DNA of 64,000 bases, taken from Pseudorasbora parva. Its lineage: Eukaryota > Chordata > Actinopteri > Cypriniformes > Gobionidae. Location: positions 8,644,733 to 8,708,732 of the forward strand of contig NC_090172.1 of the NCBI RefSeq assembly GCF_024679245.1, given 5' to 3'. A program made the position numbers and the translations under genes. Under the pieces are notes generated by a model, which saw nothing but the letters and a program-made list of their open reading frames with translations, ran no database searches and was not told the origin of the DNA. Shown one piece after another: positions 39,430 through 52,995 of this stretch; positions within the stretch are counted from its first letter, which is position 1, and each line of letters starts with the position of its first letter.

Positions 39430-39649
39430 AGTAACACTTTAGTTTTGGGAACACATATTCACTAATAACTATGACTTTTCCCTCAATAAACCTAATTTAC
39501 TGCTTATTAATGGTTAGTAAGGTAATTGTTGTAGTGGTTACGTTTAGCATAGGATTAAGGGATGTGGAATATGGTCATGCAGAATAAGGCATCTGTCAAT
39601 ATGCTAGCTAATAAGCAATAACAGAGAGAATTGTTTCCCAAACTTATAC
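39430..39649. repeat. Dispersed GTAACACTTTA repeat, second copy
   Basis: Same family as 1-225: 'ataggattaagggatg', 'ggtcatgcagaataaggcat'. The left terminus GTAACACTTTAG is preserved here. Confidence 0.75.
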
Positions 39650-39735
39650 TATTTTAGTCCTTTATTGACCGTTTTATCAAATGAGTTGCTAATGCTTATG
39701 TGAAGGATCCAAATGACATAGAACATTGTAAGCTA

Positions 39736-40034
39736 CACTCTAAAAAAGTGAGTTCAGTGGTTCTCCAGTGGTTCTTCGGTGGTTCTTTGGGGTGGTTAAG
39801 TTGCTTTATAGCACCACTGCCATACAAAGAACATGTTAAGGTTCTTTCCAAGCCAAAGAACCACTGTTGATGCTGTTTAGAAATAAAATAGCACATTCTA
39901 TATAGTACCATTTTGATAAAGATGCAGTAGAACCTGTTTAAAGATATGGTGCTATAGCACTTAAAGTGGTTCCCCTACGAATAAGAGCCAAATAACCACT
40001 TTTAGTACTATATAGCACCATTTGTTTTAGAGTG
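39736..40034. mobile_element. Complete CACTCTAAAA-ended MITE
   Basis: TA flanks both ends (39734-39735 and 40035-40036). CACTCTAAAA on the left pairs with TTTTAGAGTG on the right. The body of 299 bp is rich in 'ggttctt' and 'aagaacc' words. It is a relative of the interrupted copy at 9866-10589; a TA TSD would fit Tc1/mariner-type mobilisation. Confidence 0.8.
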
Positions 40035-40079
40035 TATGCCAGTTTTAAGAACTTGTTATTTTTTTAGTTATTTTTTGAT

Positions 40080-40618
40080 GAACTCTGAGAACTTCAAGAA
40101 CACTCTGAGAACACAACTGCCACTTTCAAGGTCCAAAAAGGTAGTAAAGATATTGATAAAATAGTCCACGTTACTACAGTGGTTCAACCTTATGAAGTGA
40201 AGAAAAACGAACAAAGAAAAATAACAACATTTTTTTAACAATGGGTTCTCCGTGACAGTCTGCGATTCACATACGCACCACAACACAGAAGAACTAGGAA
40301 GCGCTGCACTGTGTGAATAGCCCAATAACGTGAACAGCGTAAGAGAGTGACAGGTAACAGAAGACATTTTTTAATAAAATCGCTATTTTTGCCTATTTTT
40401 TTTTTTTTTTTTTGCTTGAACCACTGGAGTCACAGGGAATTGTTTTTACTACTCTTCTTGGTCTTGAAAGTGGCCATTGTGTTGCTGTCTGTGGAGGGGT
40501 CAGAAACCTCTCGGATTTCGTCAAAAATATCTCCATTTGCATTCCGAAGATGATCGAAGGCCTTACGGGTTTGGAACACATAATTGACAAGAATTTAATT
40601 TTTGAGTGAGCTAACCCT
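40080..40618. mobile_element. Decayed TTAA/AGGGTTA element
   Basis: The right end 'gagtgagctaaccct' abuts TTAA (40619-40622) and matches the right TIR of 10035-10580. The interior 'aaggtccaaaaaggtagtaaa' and 'aaacctctcggatttcgtc' are recognisable phrases of the family. The left terminus has decayed. A poly-T tract lies at 40399-40416. Confidence 0.7.
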
Positions 40619-40622
40619 TTAA

Positions 40623-41380
40623 TGCAAACAGAAAAAAGATCAAATGAATCGAAACTATACTATTTCATATTATAAGTCAGCTGTGTCATGTCAAGGAATA
40701 AGATGAATAATATGTGAGCGATTTAAATGTAAAAAATATGAACAATGTGCATTTACTTTTAATCTGTAACATATTTGGATATAAGTTTAGCATGTGCAGA
40801 ATGATGCCATCAACCAATTTATTATTATAGGAAATTAATTGAAATGCTAATTTAGTTGTTATGGAACAAAATGTAATATTATTTAAAGAGGCCATCTAGG
40901 CTAAACTTTTACAGAATGTATAAATGACTTTTGATACAATTATTTTTGTTTGTAAATTGACTTTGACAATTTAGCTGAATTGAATAAGCGATGACAGACG
41001 AAGCAGAATCACAATAAAACAGATTTGTCTGAAAGTTAAAATTATTCCAAGATTTATAAGGCAAATTAATATTTACATATTTAAATGGCCATATTTAATT
41101 TGAAGAAATTTAGCAACACATTGCAAATTTTATGATTTCATAAATTTAATGATTTAATGAAAGCGAAGATGTCTAAAACATACATCTAATTCATGGAAAT
41201 ACAGGATAATAATCCCACTAATTACAATAATTAATACATTAAAAAATATTAATAAATAATAACAATAGTAACAACATGCCACTTGGGGCCTTCCGTGCCG
41301 ATTCTGGGGGTAATCTTATCCAAAGTCTCTAATTTTATTGTTTTATTTAAAAATGAAAACAATAACTTTTTCACAAATGC
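40623..41380. other. AT-rich sequence, no gene recognised
   Basis: About 760 bp with no recognised repeat terminus or coding content. Confidence 0.45.
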
Positions 41381-42170
<790 letters not shown>

Positions 42171-42349
42171 TTATATTTAGCATACTACAATGTCATAGAT
42201 CACTATTTTCTTAGGGACACAAAATTAGATTTAAGAAATTAACCTCAAAACTGTTCCAGCTGACTAAATCTCACAAATGTCAAATTTAAAAATAGTATAG
42301 CCATTCATCAAAAGTGCTGAGATGAGATTTGTGTCATCTATGGTCAAAG

Positions 42350-42350
<1 letters not shown>
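42171..42350. other. Short AT-rich spacer
   Basis: Nothing recognised. Confidence 0.4.
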
Positions 42351-42351
<1 letters not shown>

Positions 42352-42437
<86 letters not shown>

Positions 42438-42464
42438 TGGTGGTGGGGGATGGGGGCGGGGGGT
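42352..42464. repeat. (TG)n followed by a G-rich tract
   Basis: About 42 TG units pass into GGTGGTGGTGGGGGATGGGGG and CGGGGGG (42437-42464), a G-quadruplex-capable run. Confidence 0.95.
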
Positions 42465-44140
42465 ACCCTATACTATCCAAATTACCCTATACCATCAGTT
42501 GTGTAAAAATGCTCTATTTAATAATTCATAGATAATTGCTTTAATATAGTGGATGCGCACCAACATGGAGGATTTATCACTGTAGAATAGGATAAGTTTG
42601 CTTCGACAAACATGTCAGATAAGTTGCATATACTTCATCTTCTATTGTTAGCTACAGCAATAGTTTTGGACTTTGTTTGCTACTTAGTTTTTTAAAACTG
42701 TGCTTTAAGAAGTTTTGTCATAACCCTGCCTTCTTTCCTTCTTTTTTCCCAAATGAGTTCAATATCTGCGCGTTTCAGAAGATCATGGAACAATATCCCA
42801 TAATTGCAAAACCACGTTCTACCATTGTGATGTTTACAGCCATCAATCCTCGTTTCCCCAGCCTGTCTATCTTTCATTTCCTCCATTTATCCCCATTCAG
42901 ATGACTAGGTTTGCTTCTCAACCAGTCCCACTCAGACTAATGTCTACATCAGACTCGCACTAGAGTGATACCTTTTTTATTTCAAAAGTGACATTTAAAT
43001 CAGAAGACGCTGGAGTACCAGGCTTCTTTGTATCTGGCAATCCATCCGCTGTCAGGCTCGAGCGAATGATGCAGTGGGAAAGCCATCAAGTGCATTTCTG
43101 GGGCGCTTGTTCTTGCTAACACTCTGTACACCGAGCCTCCTCTTATTCTAATGATTTTAAAGTCCGCCATGCTTCTCTATTCCGCCTCGTGTCATTTATC
43201 CTAAGCTGCTTCGGGAATTTCATAAATAACTTGTGTATGGAAAAGGAGAAAAAAGACAGGGGGGTTCAGTAATCAGAAACATTAGCTCTCCAAAAGTCAC
43301 ACAAAGGTTTCAAGACAAAAACGGGGAAAAAAAGACATCACTAAATTAGTTACAGAGCACAGCTTTCCACTTAAAGCATTTGCACAGCTTTATTCTTAGA
43401 GCTGAAAAACAGATGGGCTCCTGCTTTTTCCTCGTCTTATTTTTTTTTTAGTCTAATTTGGACCGGGGCTAAACCCCGGAGCACTATAGTCACAGTTTCT
43501 CTCCGGTTGCACAGAATTCACTAATGTTGCCATTTGAAGGACAATGGGGCATAAACGACAGCGTGACATCCCAGCACAGGTGGAGATACAGTGCTCCTAC
43601 TGTCAGCAGAGCCCTGTCAGCGGGGGCTTAAAGAGGAACGAGAGAGGACGAGAGCAGCAGAGGAAGGGAGAACGGCACCAGCGCTTTTTGGCCCAATTCG
43701 ATAGCTTATTTAAAACAATTTATTCTGTCTTCCTGGCAAAGCTGGACTCTGGACGGCTCATTGAACAGACGCACCTCCTCTACCTCAGCTGCACATTTAA
43801 AGCACACCATGAGTGAAGAAAAAAAAGAGAGAAGAAATAAAGAGTTGTTGCTGGGTGTCGTTTTGAAGAGGCCGAAGGCAAACTTGTGATCATAAGTGTT
43901 GAAGTCGGAAGCGGGGTTTTTTTTGATAGTGTATATGGATGGACAGATCCTTTTATCATGCATTCAGATTTTCAGATGCAGTTTGCTGTTAAATTTGTAT
44001 TAAAAAATAAATAAATAAAAATTCGACATAAACCAAAATTCAGCTCTTTTGAATCACGTCTTGGTCTTAAAATATGCATTCAAATTATAGCTTTATTTCT
44101 TTTAATTTATGAAAATGCTACCGTTCAGAGGATTGGGTTT
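42465..44140. other. Repeat-poor sequence, no gene recognised
   Basis: About 1.7 kb. The stretch at 43010-43250 has enhancer-like unique composition. No open frame has a recognisable domain. Confidence 0.4.
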
Positions 44141-44149
44141 TACTATTAT

Positions 44150-44620
44150 TATTATTATTATTATTTTAAAGAAGTTCATTCTGTAATTGAGCAAAAATAC
44201 ATTAAATGAGACTTTTACATTGTTACAAAATATTTTTATTTTAAATAAATGCTGTTCTTTTAAACTTTCTACTTATCATAGAATCCTTCAAAACTGCATC
44301 ACATTTTCCACAAAAATATGCAGCACAAAATATATATTTTTCTTGTGCGGCAAATCCTCATATTAGAAGGATTTCTGAAGGATCATGTGACACTGAAGAG
44401 TGGAGTAATGATGCTGAAAATTCAGCTTTGCATCACAGGAATGCATTACATTTTTAGAGCATATTTAAATAGAAAACAGTTATTTAAAATTTTAATAATA
44501 TTTCACAATATTACTGTTTTACTGTATTTTTGAACACATATGCATGAGCATAAGGCACTTCTTTCAAAAACATTAATAAATCTTACCGACGCCAAACTTT
44601 TGAATGGCAGTATACTGTAT
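44150..44620. repeat. TTGGGGTCAGTAAGA dispersed repeat, reverse copy
   Basis: 'ggatcatgtgacactgaaga', 'aatgatgctgaaaattcagc', 'catcacaggaatgcattac' and the end 'cttttgaatggcagtat' identify the family. A short ATT tract (44143-44165) sits at its inner edge. Confidence 0.78.
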
Positions 44621-45049
44621 ATCACATATTGAAAGTAAAATGTGCTGTAATGCTTAAGCAATATGAAGTATTAGGTGAGCTTTTAAAAATAAACAATGCA
44701 TTTATAATCACATCAAATTCCTGAAAATTCTACCAAAATGTTGAGTTCTTTGCAAACACATTCTGGAATAAAGCAGGGCTGTTCATTGAACATGCAGCAC
44801 GGCTCAGGCTCTCTGCCGGCCTCAGAGACTATAACACACCTTCATCACAGCGTTTGACCTTCCCACACTCCTCCTCCTCCTCTGAATGCAAGTCTCTTCA
44901 AAATCACTTATTCTAACACCATCTACTTATTCTCAAAACACCACCGCCCTTAGCCTGTGTTATGCCATTTGTCGGCAGGACAAAATGAAGGTCTCATTAA
45001 GATCCTCTCTAAAACAACTGGAATACAGAGAGGCCAGAGAAAAAGACAT
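44621..45049. other. Spacer, no gene recognised
   Basis: About 430 bp of unique-looking sequence. Confidence 0.45.
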
Positions 45050-46091
<1,042 letters not shown>

Positions 46092-46236
46092 AGAGTCTCT
46101 AGAAATACAATATACTGCAAAATTTTGGACACCCCTGCAAATCATTGAATTCAGGCGTTCCAATCACTTCCATGGCCACAGGTGTATAACATCAAGCACT
46201 AGGCATGCAGACGCTTCTACAAACATTTGTGAAAGA

Positions 46237-48203
46237 ATGGGTCGCTCTCAGGAGCTCAGTGAATTCAAGCGGTGTACAGTGATAGGTTGCCCCCTGAGCA
46301 ATAAGTCCATTTGTGAAATTTCCTCACTACTAAATATTCCACGGTCGGCTGTTACTGGTATTACAACAAAGTGGAAGCAATTGGGAACAACAGCAACTCA
46401 GCCACGAAGTGGTAGGCCGCGTAAAATCACAGAGCGGGGTCAGCACATGTGAGGTGCACAGCATGCTAAAGTCAGCAACTTTCTGCAGTCGATAGCTACA
46501 GACCTCCAAACTTTGTTATATTAAGCTCAAGAGCAATGTATAAAGAGCTTAAAGGCATAGTTCACTTTGAAATTAAATTTTGATATGTTTTAGCTTACGT
46601 ATTTGTTTCCCCAGTAGTTTCAATTTTGATCATTTTAGGTCAAACCGTTCTTGTCTGTGCCTCACATAATGCAGGTCTATGGTCACCACCTCAAAGAGCA
46701 TACACAGTGAAGTCCAAATTAAACAATCCCCCATCGTAAGTACACACTGATGGCCTAAGACACGAAACGAGCGGGTTGTGTGAGAAAACGAACAGAATTT
46801 ATATTGTTTTTACCTCTTGTACACCACTACGTCCGACTGATCCGAGGGCGCACGTGCGTGTTTCCTGTTGTGACATTCGCGCGTTCTGTCTTTAGTCTGC
46901 GCAAGCGCGGAAAGCGGTGGAAGTGGAAATCTCGCGCGCGTACGTCTCTCATTGTTTACACAGAAATTTGGGAAGTGTTACCTTACGTAATTGTTTTCTT
47001 TTACGTCGGTTTAAACATCCAGGATAAGCGCAAATTAGTACCATTTCTATTAGCCGTTTCACCTACAATCTGTTTTGTGTAAACAATGAGAGACGTACAC
47101 ATGCAAGATCCACTTCTGGTGCTTTCCGCGCTTGCACAGACTAAAGCCAGAACGCGCGAATGTCACAACAGGAAACACGCACGCGCACCCTTGGATCAGT
47201 CGGACGTAGTGGTGTACAAGAGGTAAAAACGATATAAATACTGTTCGTTTTCTCGTTGCGTTTGGTGTCTTAGGCCATCAGTGTGTACTTACGATGGGGG
47301 ATTGTTTAATTTGGAATGGTTTGGACAAGAATGGTTTGACCTAAAATGATCAAAATTTGATCTACTGGGGAAACAAATACCCCTACATCTCGGATGCTCA
47401 TGAGTTAAGCTAAAACATATACAAATTTAATTTCAAAGTAAACTATCCCTTTAATGAAATGGGTTTCCACAGCCGAGCAGCTCATCCAAGCCTTACATCA
47501 CCAAGTCCAATGCAAAGCTTTGGATGCATTGGTGTAAAGCATGCTGCCACTGGACTCTAGAGCAGTGGAGACTTGCTCTCTAAAGTGACGAGTCATACTT
47601 CTATGTCTGGCAATCCGATGGATGAGTCTGGGTTTGGTGGTTGTCAGGAGATCGGTACTTGCCTAGCTGACTGCATTGTGCCAAGTGTAAAGTTTGGTAG
47701 AGGGGGGATTATGTTGTAGGGTTGTTTTTCAGGGATTGGACTTGGCCCTTTAGTTGCATTGAAAGGAACTCTTAATGCTTCAGCATACCAAGATATTTTG
47801 GACAATTTCATGCTCCCAAAAAGGAGGACAGATTTTTTGGGAGCACAATCAAATTAACTTTTGGGGAACAGTTTGAGGATGGCCCCTTCCTGTCCCAACA
47901 TGACTGCACAAGGGACTGCACAAGCCAAAGTCCATAAAGACATTGGTGAGTGAGTTTGGTGTGGAGGAACTTGACTGGCCTGCACAGAGTCCTGACCTCA
48001 ACCCGATAGAACACCTTTGGGATGAATTAGAGCGGAGACTGCGAGTCAGGCCTTCTCGTCCAACTTCAGTGCCTGACCTCACAAATCAGCTTTTAGAAGA
48101 ATGGTCAAGAATTCCCATAAACACACTCCTAAACCTTGTGGAAAGCCTTCCCAGAAGAGTGGACGCTGTTATAGCTGCAAAGGGTGGGCCAACTCTATAT
48201 TAA
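46237..48203 (+). pseudogene. Broken Tc1-like transposase
   Basis: The N-terminal part (46237-46449, 71 codons) starts MGRSQELSEFKR and contains the helix-turn-helix region (SICEISSLLNIPRSAV) and the GRPR-type motif (RSGRPRKITERG) for TIR binding. It stops at TGA 46450. Beyond the inserted element, the catalytic core is readable in pieces: SDESYFYVWQSDG then TGA near 47624, QHDCT near 47898, and an intact C-terminal frame (47943-48203) with LDWPAQSPDLNPIEHLWDEL, which carries the third acidic residue. All three DDE positions are therefore still visible, but stops, a roughly 2-base insertion after QHDC and the large insertion make it non-functional. The protein would cut and rejoin DNA at TA sites. 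Confidence 0.88.
46553..47450. mobile_element. TTAA foldback element inserted in the Tc1 transposase gene
   Basis: TTAA lies at 46549-46552 and 47451-47454. The left end AGGCATAGTTCACTTTGAAA and the inverse of the right end AGGGATAGTTTACTTTGAAA form the TIR. The two halves are inverse copies almost throughout, about 400 bp each around a loop of about 100 bp: 'catcagtgtgtacttacgat' near 47277 answers the inverse at 46735-46754, and 'tcattgtttacac' answers 'gtgtaaacaatga'. No transposase; a 100-codon frame across one arm is not a gene. Confidence 0.87.
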
Positions 48204-48310
48204 ACCCTACAGATTAAGAATGAGATGTCATTACAGTTCATGTGCATGTAAAGGCAGGTGTCCTTAAACTTTTGCCAATTCTTCAAATGTAAACTATAAA
48301 TTTGAAAAAT

Positions 48311-49500
48311 ATTGGGGTCAGTAAGATTTTTTTTTTAAGAAGAAGACTTTTATGCTCACCAAAGCTTAATTTATTTGAACAATAACACATTAAAGACTAG
48401 CCTGACGTGGTCATACTCAATTCCAGTCAGAATATGAGTCTGAAACTGCTCCATTGGGCTGTGATTATGGGGTGTGTTTCAACCGAACCAGGAAAGAACT
48501 CAATTGGATAGACCTACAACCAATCAGAGCAACGAAGCGACGCATTGTCAAATGTCAACAGAGCTCAACTGCGTGTTTCCAAGTCCGCGTTTTTTTTCTT
48601 CGCAGGTTGTTTTCTATGTCCACGGGTTGAAGCGACTATTATAGTAATATAATATAAAATTGCAAAACGCAATTTTTCCCCCAGAGAACACCCCCCCCCC
48701 CCCCCCCCCCCCACCTGCACGTGCTCTGGTATCAGGCTGAAATACACAATCTTTGCCGGTGTTGTAAAAAAATAACATAATTTAATGATACACAGAGTAC
48801 TTACCCAACATGATCATCATTTTTGAGAGAAATTGTGAAGGTGAATGCATATACAAACAAGCTCTCCGTTTAGGATTCAAAAACATATAATCCAAGCCCC
48901 TTTGATGACGTGGATGATTACGTTACTGTTTATCATCTGTCCGTCATCGTCTAAAGCCCGCCCTGATGATTTCATTGGTCCGAAGAGTTTCTGTTCGGGG
49001 ATAATTACTCCTCTATGGAGCAATGCCAGACCCAACTGCCCGACCTAAAAATTTTGTGGGCGGGGCTAAGTTCGGCTGGCATCCAAGCTAATTAAAGACA
49101 GTAATATTGTGAAATATTATTGCAATTGAAAATAACTGTTTTCTATTTTAATACATTTCTATTTTTAATAAAATGTAATTTATTAATGTGAGGCAAAGCT
49201 GAATTTTGAGCACCATTTATCCAGTCTTCAAGGTCATCTGATCCTTCAGAAATCATTCTAATATGAGGATTGGATGCTAAATAACAAAGTATTTTTCTTA
49301 TTATTATTTCTTACTATAGACAGTCATAAAATATTTTTGTGGAAACCATTTTCCCAGATTCAATGATGAACAGAAAGTTCAAAAGAACAGCATTTATTTA
49401 AAATATAAATCATTTAAAACATTAAACTGTTGATCACTTGAATGCATAATTTCATTTTATTTTATCTTTCTGACCCCAATCTTATGAATGTTAGTGTATG
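48311..49500. mobile_element. TTGGGGTCAGTAAGA dispersed repeat, interrupted
   Basis: The left end ATTGGGGTCAGTAAGA and the right end TCTTTCTGACCCCAAT are inverted. The family phrases 'agtaatattgtgaaatatta' and 'ttcaaaagaacagcatttat' are present. The copy is split at 48398 by a TAGCCTG element whose removal restores the family sequence. Confidence 0.8.
48398..49090. mobile_element. TAGCCTG element, copy D (9-bp TSD)
   Basis: A perfect 9-bp TSD, ATTAAAGAC, lies at 48389-48397 and 49091-49099. The left end is TAGCCTGACGTGGTCATACTC and the inverse of the right end is TAGCTTGGATGCCAGCCG. The 693-bp body includes a (C)22 run at 48691-48712. It is a reverse-orientation relative of 24032-24875 without the extra palindrome. 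Confidence 0.92.
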
Positions 49501-49975
<475 letters not shown>

Positions 49976-49979
<4 letters not shown>

Positions 49980-51086
49980 AACAAAAGCACACACACAAAA
50001 GCACACAAAAACAAAAGCACACACACAAAAGCACACAAAAACACATCCTTCCAACTATATTTTCTCACTGATCTTTGGTCACGGGCCACATGAGAGAGTC
50101 TTACTGACACCACTGTACCGCACGTCAGCACTGCTCTCAAAATGCAGCGCCTTGACAAAGGTAAGTACAAAGGTAATTACCATGAAAGCCAATGTCACCC
50201 TAAAACCCCTCACCTCTCCTCATCTACAACGAGCAGGGCTCTTAACGCCTCCTCCATTGTGCCAGGGTCTTTTGGGGTATGGCGCGGGGTCCCTCTATTT
50301 TCATATTTGATAAAAGCGAATGGAAATGAGGTGTGTGTAGAGGAGGGGGAGCACAGCTGTGTTTGTGAGTGCTCATGCGTCAGACTACAATGTGTTTTTT
50401 TTTTGCGGTGAAGTGTAAGACAAGGGTGTGAGAGGCACCGGAGATGCATCTATCCCTTTAAGTCAGTGTCCTGCTGCGATGTTCTGTGGAGAGATCTCTA
50501 ATTTGAGGAACTCTCCTTCTCTTTATATCATTTGCTTTGTGTGTGTGTGTGTGTATCTCTTTCTTCCAGCCTGTTTTCTTTCTTTCTCCTCTCATCATGT
50601 CATCCCTTGATCTGTGGGATGGAGCTACTGAGTGCAGATAGACACAGAATAATAAGAAAAGTAAGGAAGGACGGAGCAAGCAGAGAGGAGAAGCTTACAG
50701 AATACAGTATTGTTAACCTCTAAACAGTGTTATTTTTGGAATACTATTATAGTTTTAATCATATTTATGAATCATTTTTATTTTTATATTTTCAGCTTTC
50801 ATTTTAATTTAAAAGTTCTGATAATTTTGTTCAGTATTGTTTTTTTGTTCAGAAATACCGCCTTGGTAAATAACTGAAATAAAATATGTATAGGTTTTAT
50901 ATATATATATATATATATACTGTTTTTTGTAGATTGCAGAATTTCTCTGAATCTCACAATTCTGACTTTATAACTCGATATTTCGACAGTATATCACAAT
51001 TTGCAATTATATTTAAATGTTTTATTTAAAAGCTTCCCTACCCTGCCTCAAAACAACTGTGTTAAACTATAGTTACAGGGTATTCT
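49976..51086. other. Unique sequence, no gene recognised
   Basis: About 1.1 kb. Contains short poly-T (50395-50404) and TATA tracts (about 50900-50920). No supported gene. Confidence 0.45.
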
Positions 51087-52345
51087 CACAAAAATGCGTA
51101 TAAATAGTACGAGTGTGCAATGTCGTGGAATGTATACTCCAAAACTCTTTTTGGCGTGTCTATGGCACTCTGTTTTTCGCGTGCATATGATACGCATTTT
51201 ATGGCGTATTATACATACGAACCCCCCACCACCCTAAACCTACCCAAGCGCGTGTCATATATACGCCCCGCTACCCTAAACCTACCCAAGCGCGTGTCAT
51301 ATATACGCCCCACCACCCTAAACCTACCCAAGAGCGTGTCATATATACGCCCCGCTACCCTAAACCTACCCAAGCGCGTGTCATATATACGCCCCGCTAC
51401 CCTAAACCTACCCAAGCGCGTGTCATATATACGCCCCGCTACCCTAAACCTACCCAAGCGCGTGTCATATATACGCCCCGCTACCCTAAACCTACCCAAG
51501 CGCGTGTCATATATACGCCCCGCTACCCTAAACCTACCCAAGCGCGTGTCATATATACGCCCCGCTACCCTAAACCTACCCAAGCGCGTCATATATACGC
51601 CCCGCTACCCTAAACCTACCCAAGCGCGTGTCATATATACGCCCCGCTACCCTAAACCTACCCAAGCGCGTGTCATATATACGCCCCGCTACCCTAAACC
51701 TACCCAAGCGCGTGTCATATATACGCCCCGCTACCCTAAACCTACCCAAGCGCGTGTCATATATACGCCCCGCTACCCTAAACCTACCCAAGCGCGTGTC
51801 ATATATACGCCCCGCTACCCTAAACCTACCCAAGCGCGTGTCATATATACGCCCCGCTACCCTAAACCTACCCAAGCGCGTCATATATACGCCCCGCTAC
51901 CCTAAACCTACCCAAGCGCGTGTCATATATACGCCCCGCTACCCTAAACCTACCCAAGCGCGTGTCATATATACGCCCCTCAACCCTAAACCTACCCAAG
52001 AGCGTGTCATATATACGCCCCGCTACCCTAAACCTACCCAAGCGCGTGTCATATATACGCCCCGCTACCCTAAACCTACCCAAGAGCGTGTCATATATAC
52101 GCCCCCCTACCCTAAACCTACCCAAGCTCGTGTCATATATACGCCCCGCTACCCTAAACCTACCCAAGCGCGTGTCATATATACGCCCCGCTACCCTAAA
52201 CCTACCCAAGCGTGTGTCATATATACGCCATAAAGTGCGTGTCATATGCACGCGAAAAACAGCGTATCATATGCACGCCAAAATGAGTTTTGGCGTATAC
52301 ATTCCACAACATTGCAAACTCGTACTATTTATACGCATTTATGTG
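51087..52345. mobile_element. Long-TIR element with an internal 42-bp minisatellite
   Basis: The outer ~120 bp are inverted: 'aaatgcgtataaatagtacg' near 51092 answers 'cgtactatttatacgcattt' at 52321, and 'tggaatgtatac' and 'tttttcgcgtgcatatga' also recur in inverse. A TSD is not clear. The interior is a tandem array. The whole resembles the element at 13474 in design but not in sequence. Confidence 0.8.
51220..52228. repeat. 42-bp minisatellite, about 24 copies
   Basis: The unit is CCGCTACCCTAAACCTACCC then AAGCGCGTGTCATATATACGCC (42 bp). Two units near 51585 and 51877 lack GT (40 bp), which shifts the open frames. Rare AAGAGCG and AAGCTCG variants occur near 51330, 52002, 52085 and 52125. 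Open frames of 127-261 codons on both strands are products of the triplet-compatible period. Confidence 0.97.
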
Positions 52346-52385
52346 TGATCGGGTTGCAAGTTATCTAAATAAATGAAGGGGCACT

Positions 52386-52387
<2 letters not shown>

Positions 52388-52465
<78 letters not shown>
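52388..52465. repeat. (ATT)n microsatellite
   Basis: About 25 ATT units immediately before the perfect palindrome. Confidence 0.96.
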
Positions 52466-52474
52466 TATAAATGC

Positions 52475-52553
52475 ATGCATTAAATGCGTCATAAATAAAT
52501 AATAAATAAATAATTTATTTATTTATTATTTATTTATGACGCATTTAATGCAT
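52475..52553. repeat. 79-bp perfect palindrome
   Basis: 39-base arms with a single-base centre (T at 52514). The outer part is ATGCATTAAATGCGTCATAA and the inner part is TAAA/TTTA repeats. Every position pairs. Confidence 0.96.
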
Positions 52554-52995
52554 GGTCATAAAAAAACACTTATTTTCTCATAATATACACCGCAGCAAAG
52601 TAGACATTATATGCAGGCAGCCAATGAAGACCATAGGCTGGCATATTTCTTACATTGTTGGTACGTAACAGGAAGTGAGACTAGAATTGCTGATGATTTT
52701 TGGCTGTTCAGATTCGATTCTTTCTAAAGAGGCAATATATTTGATGTCCACTTTAAAACTTTCCAGACATTTTACATTCACTAACAGCTACATTACACAC
52801 TGTAACCCCTAATGCTCAAAATAATTAAATGGTTTGAGTAGTACAAACTTAAATTTAACAAATTAGTTCCATCAAATTAACTTGTATAAGTATTTAGAAT
52901 TCTCTTTTTCTTTTGAATTCACAAAAACCCTGTTTTGAGTTTTGTGAACTTGTTTCTTTTCAACCCGCTCTCAGTCCTAATAAGGCGTCAAAATC
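52554..52995. other. Spacer with a short repeat fragment
   Basis: 52598-52665 ('ccaatgaagaccataggctg') matches 56930-57000. The rest is not recognised. Confidence 0.5.

Larger units (their letters stand above)
46112..48279 (+). mobile_element. Tc1-like DNA transposon, inactive and interrupted
   Basis: The left end 'gcaaaattttggacacccct' near 46117 and the inverse of the right end ('ggcaaaagtttaaggacacc') are diverged TIRs. Between them lie remnants of a single transposase gene. A 898-bp foldback element (46553-47450) is inserted in the gene. Without it the element is about 1.27 kb, close to the usual size for fish Tc1 elements. Confidence 0.8.

Noticed and set aside
46780..47082. 100-codon frame MRKRTEFILFLPL... 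as a possible membrane protein.
   Set aside because: It is one arm of the foldback TTAA element inserted in the Tc1 gene; the inverse arm gives the complementary sequence.
51120..52348. Open frames of 127-261 codons with a 14-residue repeat.
   Set aside because: Same cause as above: a 42-bp minisatellite. Frame changes at the two 40-bp units show there is no selection on reading frame.
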